DNA of 51,575 nucleotides from Sedimentisphaerales bacterium (GTDB taxonomy: Bacteria; Planctomycetota; Phycisphaerae; Sedimentisphaerales; UBA12454): assembly GCA_016930635.1 (NCBI GenBank), contig JAFGGI010000014.1, positions 1-51,575 on the forward strand. The letters run 5' to 3'. The notes under the pieces are model-generated. The model saw only the letters and a list, made by a program, of their open reading frames with translations. It did not search any database and was not told the DNA's origin. Of this stretch, positions 6,826 through 15,656 are shown piece by piece; the first letter of the stretch is position 1, and each line of letters opens with the position of its first letter. Position numbers and translations under genes: made by a program.

Positions 6826-7418
6826 TGTTAGAGATAGTTAACAGATTTGTTTTGTTTATTGCTATGGGTGTTATCGGTTACCTTACGTATACCGCATTGA
6901 GTGAAACTGCAATAAAACTGGAAAAAGGGGCTGAAGAGATGCCAAAGGACCTCAAAAAAATACTTGTTCCGGCGTTTGTTGAGTCTCATTTGCATAACAG
7001 TCCGGTTAACAGGAATCCATTTATTATCGGCAAGGATGACTACTTTAATCCTGCCACTTCGACTCTTGCAAAACAGTCCGGCAAAAAAGCTGCCAGCAAA
7101 AATTCTGTCGGAAAATTAATGGGAATAGTTATTGGTGCAGATGGCCATAGATTAGCCTTAATTGACAGCGAGATCCGCAGAGTTGGTTCATTAGTCGAAC
7201 TGCCTGATTCTGATGCGTTATGGGAAATTCAGTCAATTAGTGATAAAGAAGTTGTTTTGACCAATGAAGGAAAGCAGGTTGTCCTTAGAATCCCTGGTCT
7301 TTATATGGACCATGGTACTGTCGGAACGGATACGACGAAAGTTAAAGAAATGGACGCTCAAGAGACTGAAGAAATGGATGTAACAGAAACCGAAGAAGAA
7401 AGGGAATCTGAACAGTGA
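6825..7418 (+). CDS. PilP/GspC-like periplasmic linker protein
   Basis: 197 residues with an N-terminal membrane helix (about 5-25), then a linker containing NPFIIGKDDYF, and a beta-rich domain (about 98-160: KLMGIVIGADGHRLALIDSE, VGSLVELPDSDALWEIQSI, VVLTNEGKQVVLRI). This resembles the homology region of GspC/PilP, which docks the inner-membrane complex onto the secretin. The C-terminus is very acidic (ETEEMDVTETEEERESEQ). The start overlaps the preceding stop by one base (TAATG) and the stop overlaps the next GTG start by four, so translation is probably coupled. Confidence 0.7.
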   Translation: MLEIVNRFVLFIAMGVIGYLTYTALSETAIKLEKGAEEMPKDLKKILVPAFVESHLHNSPVNRNPFIIGKDDYFNPATSTLAKQSGKKAASKNSVGKLMGIVIGADGHRLALIDSEIRRVGSLVELPDSDALWEIQSISDKEVVLTNEGKQVVLRIPGLYMDHGTVGTDTTKVKEMDAQETEEMDVTETEEERESEQ

Positions 7419-9247
7419 GCGAAGCCTTTACAACAGATCAGCCGCTTTTGATTCAGTTGCTTCTGAAACGAGGCCTGATCAAGCAGGAAGACCTCAAGAA
7501 CATTCGTGAGGCTAAGAACCGAATGAATTGCTCGATGGAAGAAGTCTTGGCTGCTTTGAGTCTTGCTACTGAGCTTGATATTGCCGAGGCCTATAGTGAG
7601 GAACTGGAAATACCACTGGTAGAACAGGACCAGCCTCTTATAGGCAATAAGAAGTTAGCCGAGATGATTGGTGAAGCAATTTGTAGTGAGCATCATTTTG
7701 TGCCTCTGAGTAAAGAGGATAATATTATTCAGGTTGCCCTGGCAGACCCGACAGATTTGATGCTGCTTGAGCGGATTGAGCTGGCTACAGGTCTTGTTGC
7801 TAAGCCGGTCATAGCCACTTCTTCTATGGTTAATAATGCTCTTGGTAAGATATTTGAGACGTGTGATTTTGTAAATGAGGGGCCGCCGGAAGATGAAAGA
7901 CCGCCTATGGACATGGAAATGGATGATGACGGACCAATCCTGGATGGTGATGAAGAGGAAGAAGATGAAGAAATATTGGATCTTAATTATACTCCTTCTA
8001 TCGATGCTGATACAACAAGAGGCAATGATGGTCAGGTAATCAGGCTGGTTAACCACATCCTGACCTCGGCAATAGAAAATGATGCGAGTGATATTCATAT
8101 AGAGCCTTTTGAGAAGAATGTTAAGGTTCGCTTTAGAATAGACGGCGAGTTGCATGAGATTGCTCCGCCGGGCAAGGCTATGTATGTGCCGATGGTAAGT
8201 AGATTGAAAATTCTGGCTAAGATGGATATCGCTGAAAAGCGTATCCCGCAGGATGGAGCTATAACGTTAAAGGCGGGAGATGCCAAAATAGATTTGCGTG
8301 TAAATACTGTGCCGACGGTTTTCGGTGAGAAGATGGCTATACGTATCTTGTCCAAGGGTGTGATACCTAAAGACCTGACTAAGCTTGGGTTTTCGAAAAA
8401 GCAGGCGGATAATTTCAAAGAAGCTGCTGAAAGTCCTCATGGCCTGATGCTTGTTACCGGACCAACTGGTAGTGGAAAAACAACGACGTTGTATAGTGTG
8501 CTGAACTTGGTTAACAAGCCGAATGTTAACATAATGACCGTCGAGGATCCGGTAGAGTACAAGTTTGAAGGTATGAACCAGGTACATGTTCGAAGCCAGG
8601 TTGGTCTGACCTTTGCCGCGGCGTTAAGAGCATTTTTAAGACAGGACCCGGACATAATAATGGTTGGTGAGATTCGTGACCAGGAAACTGCACAGATATG
8701 CTTAAGGGCGGCACTGACAGGACATATGGTGTTTTCGACCCTGCACACAAATGATGCTCTGGCATCGATAAATCGTTTGGCAGATATGGGAGTCGAAAAG
8801 TTTTTGCTTGCTTCGGCACTTCGGCTGGTTGAGGCCCAAAGGCTTGTCAGAAGGCTGTGTGCAAAATGCAAAGAGAAATATCAGATAGATAAAGATACGG
8901 CTAAAAGGTGGGGCCTTAATCCTGACAAGCCGTACTACCGCACCAAGGGATGTGAAGATTGCAGAGGTTGCGGATATAGCGGGCGAGTAGGACTTTTTGA
9001 AGTTGTTTCTATAAGCCCGAAACTTAGAGATATGATAAGCGAAGGAGCGCCGCTTAGCGAATTACGTGCAATAGCTCGAAAGGAAAAGTTTATGCTGTTG
9101 TTCGATGCGGGTATGCAGAAGGTAGAAGAGGGACTGACCAGTCTTGAAGAAGTAATGCATACCTGTATGGAAGAGGTAGCAGAAGAAGAAAGTAATGTAA
9201 CCGAGGATGTGGTCCTCGAAGAAGCAATGTATTCGGATATAACTTGA
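7415..9247 (+). CDS. GspE/PilB-family assembly ATPase
   Basis: 610 residues, GTG start. The N-terminal GspE-N (MshEN-type) domain covers about 9-150, followed by a strongly acidic linker (about 155-190). The ATPase core contains NDASDIHIEPFE, the Walker A GPTGSGKTT (349-357), the Asp box (TVEDPVEY), Walker B DPDIIMVGEIRD (411-422) and the His box (STLHTNDA). CxxC pairs at Cys482/485 and Cys513/516 form the usual GspE/PilB zinc element. It powers pilus or pseudopilus extension at the inner membrane. No PilT-type retraction ATPase is present in the window, which leans toward a type II secretion-like role (inference). Confidence 0.95.
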   Translation: MSEAFTTDQPLLIQLLLKRGLIKQEDLKNIREAKNRMNCSMEEVLAALSLATELDIAEAYSEELEIPLVEQDQPLIGNKKLAEMIGEAICSEHHFVPLSKEDNIIQVALADPTDLMLLERIELATGLVAKPVIATSSMVNNALGKIFETCDFVNEGPPEDERPPMDMEMDDDGPILDGDEEEEDEEILDLNYTPSIDADTTRGNDGQVIRLVNHILTSAIENDASDIHIEPFEKNVKVRFRIDGELHEIAPPGKAMYVPMVSRLKILAKMDIAEKRIPQDGAITLKAGDAKIDLRVNTVPTVFGEKMAIRILSKGVIPKDLTKLGFSKKQADNFKEAAESPHGLMLVTGPTGSGKTTTLYSVLNLVNKPNVNIMTVEDPVEYKFEGMNQVHVRSQVGLTFAAALRAFLRQDPDIIMVGEIRDQETAQICLRAALTGHMVFSTLHTNDALASINRLADMGVEKFLLASALRLVEAQRLVRRLCAKCKEKYQIDKDTAKRWGLNPDKPYYRTKGCEDCRGCGYSGRVGLFEVVSISPKLRDMISEGAPLSELRAIARKEKFMLLFDAGMQKVEEGLTSLEEVMHTCMEEVAEEESNVTEDVVLEEAMYSDIT

Positions 9248-9268
9248 AATATATAAGGTAGTGTATAA

Positions 9269-10381
9269 ATGGCTCAAAAAGTGATAAGTCGTTCCGGACG
9301 CTCCTGGATACAGAAGCATATAAGGGTGTCCTCTAAGATGCATAGATGGATTAAAAATGAAGATAAGATGCAGTTTTTCCATCATCTTACGACGCTGTTT
9401 TCTGCCGGGACACCGCTATTGGAAGCTTTGCAGATAGCTTCCCATCAGACACAGAGCAGGAGGATGAAGGACGTGATTTTACAGGTAACAAACAAGGTCT
9501 CTGCGGGCAACTCGCTTAATCAGGCACTGTCGGATTTTCCAAAGATTTTTGAGACGCAGTGGGTGGAAATTATTAAGACCGGTGAATTAAGCGGACAGCT
9601 TACACAGGTTCTGACTGCTTTGGGTGAGCACATAAAGGAAAGCAAAGAGCTTCATACTAAAGTTGTCTCGGCGATGATTTATCCTATTATAATGTGTGTT
9701 GTTGCTGTTGCTGCGGTTGTGATAATGCTCTGGAAAGTAGTTCCTGTGTTCACGGCATTCTTTGAGGATTTCGGCTCAAAACTGCCGCCTATTACGCAGG
9801 TGGTTGTAGATACTTCAGCATTTCTTCAGCAGAGAGGTTTAATGATGCTTGGATGTATTGCTGTTGGGGTGTTTTTAGCACGTATGTATTTCAAAACTAA
9901 GAAGGGCAAAAGTCTGTTAGACAGAGCGTTGCTGAGCGTACCTATGATTGGCGAGCTTATTGTTTATGCGAATATGGAAAAGTTTGCCACTAATATGGTT
10001 CTTCTTCTTGAAAATGGTTTGCCGATGATGGAAACACTGGGCTCTCTAAAGGGAGTTTTTACCAATTCTGTTTATCAGGAAGTGATAGATGAGATTCAGC
10101 ATAAAGTCTCCGGCGGCAGCGGTTTAACTGTTCCTATGGAAGAATCAGGGCTGTTTACATCTATGCTTGTTTCTATGGTCAAGATCGGCGAAGAATCTGG
10201 TGAATTAGTAAAAGTGCTTCGCGAGGTAGCAGTATACTATCGAGACAGATTAAAAGAAATTGTTGAACGTGTAGTTGTTTGTATTGAGCCAGTTGTGATT
10301 GTTGGTATGGGAGTCAGTGTTGCTGTGATATTGACATCGATTTATTTGCCAATGTTCCAGATGGCTTCCGGAGTTAAGTGA
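9269..10381 (+). CDS. GspF/PilC inner-membrane platform protein
   Basis: 370 residues with two T2SSF domains. The first begins FFHHLTTLFSAGTPLLEALQ and contains VEIIKTGELSGQL. The second begins FATNMVLLLENGLPMMETL and contains MVKIGEESGELVKVLREVA. Three membrane segments lie near 125-150, 185-205 and 335-360, the normal GspF layout. It forms the platform on which the ATPase acts. The gene follows the ATPase by 21 bases in the same operon. Confidence 0.95.
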   Translation: MAQKVISRSGRSWIQKHIRVSSKMHRWIKNEDKMQFFHHLTTLFSAGTPLLEALQIASHQTQSRRMKDVILQVTNKVSAGNSLNQALSDFPKIFETQWVEIIKTGELSGQLTQVLTALGEHIKESKELHTKVVSAMIYPIIMCVVAVAAVVIMLWKVVPVFTAFFEDFGSKLPPITQVVVDTSAFLQQRGLMMLGCIAVGVFLARMYFKTKKGKSLLDRALLSVPMIGELIVYANMEKFATNMVLLLENGLPMMETLGSLKGVFTNSVYQEVIDEIQHKVSGGSGLTVPMEESGLFTSMLVSMVKIGEESGELVKVLREVAVYYRDRLKEIVERVVVCIEPVVIVGMGVSVAVILTSIYLPMFQMASGVK

Positions 10382-10395
10382 AAGGATAGTAAACG

Positions 10396-10764
10396 ATGAG
10401 TCCTATGGGATCTAATCCGACGTTGTCTCACGTGGAAAAGCGTGCTTATGCACGTGTGCCGTTTACAAGAAAACTGGTGGCACGTGACTTAAAGACAGGA
10501 AAGAAATATTGGGCCAACGGAATAGATATAAGTGTTATGGGTATAGGTTTTTTCTCGAAGAAGTTTTTCCCGAAGAACGACCGTGTATCTGTTCAGGTTT
10601 GGCTGGATAGCCAAGGCAAGGTAGACCCGGTTTGGATGAATGGGACTGTTAAGTGGGCAAAGCTCGAACAGGGCGGGGCAATCATCGGTATCCAGTTTGA
10701 CTCTCTGATAAAGTCTGCGGAGCATCCGGAATTGTACAAACAAATTTATGAAACGACAGCTTAA
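10396..10764 (+). CDS. PilZ-domain c-di-GMP-binding protein
   Basis: A 122-residue single-domain protein. It has both PilZ ligand motifs: RAYAR (R16-R20, the RxxxR motif) and DISVMG (44-49, the D/NxSxxG motif), then a beta barrel ending GAIIGIQFDS. PilZ proteins with these residues usually bind cyclic di-GMP. Its place between the platform and secretin genes suggests it couples c-di-GMP level to activity of this machine (inference). A GGATAG sequence precedes the ATG. The next gene starts 19 bases downstream. Confidence 0.85.
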   Translation: MSPMGSNPTLSHVEKRAYARVPFTRKLVARDLKTGKKYWANGIDISVMGIGFFSKKFFPKNDRVSVQVWLDSQGKVDPVWMNGTVKWAKLEQGGAIIGIQFDSLIKSAEHPELYKQIYETTA

Positions 10765-10783
10765 TTAAAAATTAAGATAGAAC

Positions 10784-12994
10784 GTGGATATAAGTAAGTT
10801 AAAAAATGTTTTGGTAACATATGCTAAGCGGTTGAAACCCTCAACTAAGCGGCAGGACTCTTCAGTTGAAGGATCCCCGTCTTCAGCAGGACGGTTAAAT
10901 TCTTTAGCTGGGCGTTTAAAGCCGCTGATGGAGAAGTTACAGCCGTATATCGGGCGCTTTATACCGTCTGATAAGCGCAAACGTATGATGGCCGCAATAG
11001 GTATTGTACTGGCTATAGGTCTTTTGGTCGGCCTGAATTCGTTTTTAGGCAAAAAACCAAAACTAATAATGGCACAGAATATCCCGGTCAAAAAGAATAC
11101 TAATACGCAAAAACCGGCCGGCAAAAAAGCTGCAGATGGTAAACCTGCTTCAGAGATTGAGAAAATAGTTGATGACGCTAAAAAGGCAACTTTAGCAAAA
11201 CTCAATGTCGAAGGCCAGGAAACTGCTGAAGACGAGAAACCGGTACAAAATGTTATATATGGCGGTGAAATTATGAGTGCAGAGGAAGTTGCTAAAATTA
11301 ACGCAGCTGCCTCTGGAGGTTCTGCTGCTGACGATAGCCAAAGACCGTCTGCGGTTGAGTTCTCACCAGTAGAGCCTGAACAGGTTGATCTGTCTGCAAA
11401 TGTTGGAGATGTTAAGTCCGGCATACAATCGTTAGTCTTTATGAGATATATGCCGATAGTAGATGCTCTCCAGCTTTTAGCTGCCCGGTATGGGCAGAAT
11501 ATTGTTCCGATGACGCAAATTAGCGGAAACATCGGATTTACCAAATTGAACAACGTAAGTTTTGACGAGGCAATGAATGCAATTTTAGGAGGAGACTTCA
11601 AATATGAGCAGGAAGGAAACATAGTAAAGGTATATTCCGCCGGTGCGTCAAAGAAAGCAGAACCGATAGAGGAGGAAATGGAATGTAAAGTATTTACCTT
11701 ATATTATATTACTGCGGCAGAGGCAAAGAAGATGATTCTGCCTGTAATAAGTAATGCCGGCAAGCTTGAAACTACAACTGCTGCAGATACTGGTGTACCG
11801 GTTGATGAAACAGTTTCTGCGCCGAGCGGCGGAGGAGATACACTTGCTCTGAATGATATGATAGTTGTATATGATTATCCTGTTAATATAGCACAGGTTG
11901 AAAAGATACTGACTGCTATAGATGTCAGACCAAAACAGGTTCTGGTAGAAGCAACAATACTTACAGCCACACTTACTGATGGTATGCAGTTTGGTATAGA
12001 CTGGAGAAATCTAAGAGGTGCTGTTATTAGCGGTATAACTGGTTTGGGACACACCATACCGGATTATTATGGTTTTGGCGGCACTTCAACGCAGGTAGGT
12101 TCCGGTATTTCGGCCGGCAGCGGTCTTACGATTGGTATAGTGGAGGATGATATTGCAGCATTTATCAGAGCGGTAGAGGAAATTACGGATGTAACAATAT
12201 TAGCCAATCCAAAGATTTTGGCCACTAATAAACAGCTTGGGCAGGTTTATATCGGAACAAAGGTTGCTTATCAGTCGTCAACGACACAGACCGAAAGTTC
12301 GACTACCCAGCAAGTGGACTTTATCGATACAGGTACAAAACTGTCCTTCAGACCATATATTGGTAACGACGGCTATATAAGGATGGATATCCATCCTAAG
12401 GATAGTTCAGCTACGATTAGGACAATTGGCGATCCTGAAACCAGTACAGTCGCGATGCCTGATGAAACATCAGCCGAGCTGGTTACAAATATTATAGTTA
12501 AAGATGGCGAAACAATAGCCATTGGCGGTCTTTTCAGGAATAAGACCCACACAGCAAAGAAGCAGGTGCCGGTACTTGGTGATATACCTATTCTTGGTAC
12601 AGCTTTTAAGAGTAATGCTGATGAGACTAAACGGGAAGAGGTAATTATCCTGCTGACGCCGCATATTATTAGTGAACCATCGCAGACCAGAGGTGAGGAA
12701 AGGTCTGCCGATGTTGCTCGCAAGAGTATGGGAGCTAAAGAAGAACTTCATTCCGCGGACAGAATGAAACTTGCTGAGGATAATTATGAACAGGCAGCAT
12801 TGTATTATGCCCAGGGCAGAAATGACGAGGCATTAAAGAAACTCGAAACAGCTCTCTGGTTATATCCATCTTATCTTGAAGCGATTAGGCTTGAGGAGAG
12901 GATTTATAAGGAAACAGATAAATCGAAGAAACCTATGACGGAAATTGTAGAAGAGATTGAACAGCCGAAATTGGAGAAATGGCGAAGAAGGTAG
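10784..12994 (+). CDS. Secretin (GspD/PilQ family)
   Basis: 736 residues, GTG start. Residues 1-67 are basic with repeated RLKP/RLN segments. A membrane helix spans about 69-88 (AAIGIVLAIGLLVGLNSF), and a long Lys/Ala-rich linker follows. An STN/N0-like domain starts near 210 (FMRYMPIVDALQLLAARYG), then a secretin N domain (CKVFTLYYITAAEAKKMI), then the secretin channel domain (LVEATILTATLTDGMQFGID through VPVLGDIPILGTAFKS and REEVIILLTPHII). The tail has a TPR-like helix pair (YEQAALYYAQGRNDEALKKL). The 60-residue extension before the membrane helix is unusual for a secretin. A later start is possible but no better ribosome site is visible. Confidence 0.92.
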   Translation: MDISKLKNVLVTYAKRLKPSTKRQDSSVEGSPSSAGRLNSLAGRLKPLMEKLQPYIGRFIPSDKRKRMMAAIGIVLAIGLLVGLNSFLGKKPKLIMAQNIPVKKNTNTQKPAGKKAADGKPASEIEKIVDDAKKATLAKLNVEGQETAEDEKPVQNVIYGGEIMSAEEVAKINAAASGGSAADDSQRPSAVEFSPVEPEQVDLSANVGDVKSGIQSLVFMRYMPIVDALQLLAARYGQNIVPMTQISGNIGFTKLNNVSFDEAMNAILGGDFKYEQEGNIVKVYSAGASKKAEPIEEEMECKVFTLYYITAAEAKKMILPVISNAGKLETTTAADTGVPVDETVSAPSGGGDTLALNDMIVVYDYPVNIAQVEKILTAIDVRPKQVLVEATILTATLTDGMQFGIDWRNLRGAVISGITGLGHTIPDYYGFGGTSTQVGSGISAGSGLTIGIVEDDIAAFIRAVEEITDVTILANPKILATNKQLGQVYIGTKVAYQSSTTQTESSTTQQVDFIDTGTKLSFRPYIGNDGYIRMDIHPKDSSATIRTIGDPETSTVAMPDETSAELVTNIIVKDGETIAIGGLFRNKTHTAKKQVPVLGDIPILGTAFKSNADETKREEVIILLTPHIISEPSQTRGEERSADVARKSMGAKEELHSADRMKLAEDNYEQAALYYAQGRNDEALKKLETALWLYPSYLEAIRLEERIYKETDKSKKPMTEIVEEIEQPKLEKWRRR

Positions 12995-13004
12995 GAGATT
13001 TTTG

Positions 13005-13463
13005 ATGTATAAAGCCGGCAAAAACAGGTTTGGAAAAAAAGGTTATACGCTTTTGGAAGCGCTTGTTGCGGTGATCATTATCGGAATTCTGGTCAGCGTC
13101 GCAGCGCCGATATACAAAACAGCGGTTGAACAGGCTCGGCTGGATTCTGCAGCCGGGAATTTAAAGACAATATGGTCGGCACAAAGAGCGTATTGGCTTA
13201 AACATCGTACTTTTGCCGATAATCTGGCAGCATTGGAAACCGAAGATTTAGTAAGTGTCTCACTGGAAGAAACGCAGATTTCGACGGATGCCAAATATGT
13301 GTATGATATAGATATGGCCACGGCTGATACTTTTACAGCTTCTGCTGTCAGAAGCAACAGCAGTGCCTGGGACGGCGATGTACAGATTAATGAGCTTGGT
13401 CAGATCACAGGAAGTATAACCCATACGGACGGTCTTGTGCTTTCGCCTCAAACGTTAGAGTAA
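13005..13463 (+). CDS. Minor pseudopilin, GspG/GspH-like
   Basis: 152 residues from ATG 13005, which has GTAGGAGATTTTTG before it. An earlier in-frame start at 12957 would overlap the secretin and lacks a ribosome site. The leader MYKAGKNRFGKKG is followed by YTLLEALVAVIIIG, with Gly at -1 and Glu at +5. The body LDSAAGNLKTIWSAQRAYWL resembles GspG-type major pseudopilins, and the tail WDGDVQINELGQITGSI is GspG/GspH-like. It is the first of four pilin-like genes closing the operon and is probably a pseudopilus subunit. Confidence 0.82.
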   Translation: MYKAGKNRFGKKGYTLLEALVAVIIIGILVSVAAPIYKTAVEQARLDSAAGNLKTIWSAQRAYWLKHRTFADNLAALETEDLVSVSLEETQISTDAKYVYDIDMATADTFTASAVRSNSSAWDGDVQINELGQITGSITHTDGLVLSPQTLE

Positions 13464-13478
13464 TAGAGGAGTGGACTG

Positions 13479-15140
13479 TTGTCAAAATATCGAGACAGAA
13501 AATTCTTTGCAGGTGCTTTCAGCTTAATAGAGCTGCAGGTAACACTGATAATACTCGCTACTGCTGTGTGGGGTTTTGCCGCACTGTTTAGAGTTTATTC
13601 ACTTCAAACTGAATTTATAGAACAGGAAACCCTTCCTGTATCAACATATTATGTGGTTAGCCAGACCAGCAGATGGATGCGGCAGCTTGGAGTCCCGGCG
13701 GATATGGCACAGGAAGCTGGCCAAACTGCCTGGGAGCCGCCGGTAGAGGTTTCTCAGGGCGGCAGCAGTATCCCAACTACAGTTGAAGTTTTAGGTTCCT
13801 GGCTGGTAGGTACGACTCATTTAAAAGAGGCCGGCACCGGCCGGGCGTTGATACTTATTACACATGCTGAGCACAACAGAGGTACGTCTTTAGATATTGT
13901 CACTTATGGCGGTCAGCCAATGACAAAAATTATCGATAGAGTCGGAACTAACGGTACTACAAGAACTTATGTTGCGGCATTTATCCTTGATGAAGCCGGC
14001 ATCACTTCTTCGGAAGTCTCTGGAACCTTTAATTTTAGCTGGAGCCGGACGCCAGACAGTGTCATATACAGCAGTGTATTTCTTGGAAATGTTGATCAGA
14101 CAACCCTTGTTGGAGATACCGCCAGTAGTAGAACCTCGAGTGGCGATGCGATAACTACATCTGCGCTTACTACCAGTTCGGGAGATATGGTCATTGATGC
14201 AGCTGTCTGCAGTAATACAGGAAGCTATACGGTAAACAATGTTTTCGATGAAGTTATGGAACCATCAATTACTGATGCTACTGCTGTAATTGGATCTAAA
14301 GTTACTACAGGAATTGATGAAACACCGAGTGTAACGCATTCGACTATAGATGGTCGACAGTCACTTATTGGCCTTGTGATTCGGATTGATCCTGCTTTAG
14401 CAGGTTCGGGCGGCACAGGTGGTACTTCTGATCCAATTAGTATCGCAGGTACATGGACAGCAGGAACAGCTCATACTGCCGAATCCGGTACGAATCGTGC
14501 TTTATTGTTTATTGCACATGCTGAGGAGAACGGCTCTACGCAGTTAGCTTCTGTAACTTATGGTGGCCGGGCGATGACGAGGATTGTTAGTGAATCAATC
14601 GGTTTTACGTATCAGGCATATGTTGTAGCATTTGTTCTTGATGAGGCAGGTATCTCTTCTGCGACTGACGATACATTTGTACCCATCTGGACCTCTACGC
14701 CCGATAATGTTTCGTATAATAGTGTATTCCTTGTGAATGTTGACCAGATAGATCTTATTGGAGAAACTGCTGTTAGTTCTATAGAAGGCAGTAATATACT
14801 GGCTACCGGTGCACTTGCTACGAATGACAGAGATATGGTTATTGCGGCTGCTACCTGCGGCAATATAGGTGATTATACACTGCTTAACAGTTTTAATGAG
14901 GCTCTCGAACAGGATATGGTTTCATCTACAGGCGCAGTTGGATATAAAGCTGCAACCGGTGCTGATGAAACACCGTCTGTGCAGCACACCAATGCCAACC
15001 GTCAGGTACTTATTGGTTTTGTAATGCAGGCTGTTGATGCGGCACCACCACTGGCTGAGTATCAGGTTCAGTTAAATTCTCTTACGAAGGATTTTGATAC
15101 TGAACAGGCCGTTGCAACGGTTAGATTATTTGAAAATTAG
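13479..15140 (+). CDS. GspI/PilV-like pseudopilin with two large beta-rich repeats
   Basis: 553 residues, TTG start with GAGGAGTG upstream. The prepilin signal is AGA followed by FSLIELQVTLIIL (Ala at -1, Glu at +5). A pilin helix and neck run to about residue 100. Two homologous ~200-residue domains follow (about 103-308 and 320-521), each with GRALxxIxHAE or NRALLFIAHAE, VTYGG, FxLDEAGI, SVFLxNVDQ, DETPSV and xxLIGxV. A short pilin-like tail (EYQVQLNSLTKDFDTEQAVA) returns at 525-553. The repeats look like an insertion into the pilin head, making a large tip or side domain. The repeated domain is not one I can name. Confidence 0.78.
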   Translation: MSKYRDRKFFAGAFSLIELQVTLIILATAVWGFAALFRVYSLQTEFIEQETLPVSTYYVVSQTSRWMRQLGVPADMAQEAGQTAWEPPVEVSQGGSSIPTTVEVLGSWLVGTTHLKEAGTGRALILITHAEHNRGTSLDIVTYGGQPMTKIIDRVGTNGTTRTYVAAFILDEAGITSSEVSGTFNFSWSRTPDSVIYSSVFLGNVDQTTLVGDTASSRTSSGDAITTSALTTSSGDMVIDAAVCSNTGSYTVNNVFDEVMEPSITDATAVIGSKVTTGIDETPSVTHSTIDGRQSLIGLVIRIDPALAGSGGTGGTSDPISIAGTWTAGTAHTAESGTNRALLFIAHAEENGSTQLASVTYGGRAMTRIVSESIGFTYQAYVVAFVLDEAGISSATDDTFVPIWTSTPDNVSYNSVFLVNVDQIDLIGETAVSSIEGSNILATGALATNDRDMVIAAATCGNIGDYTLLNSFNEALEQDMVSSTGAVGYKAATGADETPSVQHTNANRQVLIGFVMQAVDAAPPLAEYQVQLNSLTKDFDTEQAVATVRLFEN

Positions 15141-15149
15141 CAGGACGAA

Positions 15150-15656
15150 ATGAACAGGACAATATCGACATTATGTAAAAAAGCCAAAAGGGGATTCACG
15201 CTCCTCGAATTGATGGTTGTATCTCTGCTTATGTTCATAGTAGTGATGCTTACTAATCAGTTCTGGACATGGTTTACACCCAGTGTTACGGATATTATTG
15301 CCAGGGCTCATACCTTACGTGAAGCTCGTATGGCAATGAGAAGCCTTGCTGATGATTTTGGTGCTGCTGTCGGAGCAGCTCCTCTCGGCGGTAACAGACT
15401 CATACTCTGCAAAGATGGTGGTGATTTTCCAAATGGTTTGGCCGATTGGTCCGCACCTGATGTTTTAGTGGATTATTATATTGTGGACAGCTCTCTGTAT
15501 CGTAATAATGTTTCAGCAGGAACAGGGTTCGCTGTTGCGGATGGAGTAACGGGTTTTACAGTAGAACAGATTTCGCCGACACTGATTAGAATTACTCTGG
15601 ATTTAGCTGTCCGTGATTTTAGCCGTCAGTTGACCTTTATGTGGAGCCAGCCATGA
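15150..15656 (+). CDS. Minor pseudopilin, GspJ/PilW-like
   Basis: 168 residues. The leader MNRTISTLCKKAKRG is followed by FTLLELMVVSLLMFIVVML, with Gly at -1 and Glu at +5. The body has REARMAMRSLADDF, as in GspJ/PilW minor pilins, and a beta-rich head (LVDYYIVDSSLYRNN, RITLDLAVRDFSRQLTFMW). It would join the GspI- and GspK-like products in the pseudopilus tip (family knowledge). The last bases overlap the next gene's ATG (ATGA). Confidence 0.82.
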   Translation: MNRTISTLCKKAKRGFTLLELMVVSLLMFIVVMLTNQFWTWFTPSVTDIIARAHTLREARMAMRSLADDFGAAVGAAPLGGNRLILCKDGGDFPNGLADWSAPDVLVDYYIVDSSLYRNNVSAGTGFAVADGVTGFTVEQISPTLIRITLDLAVRDFSRQLTFMWSQP

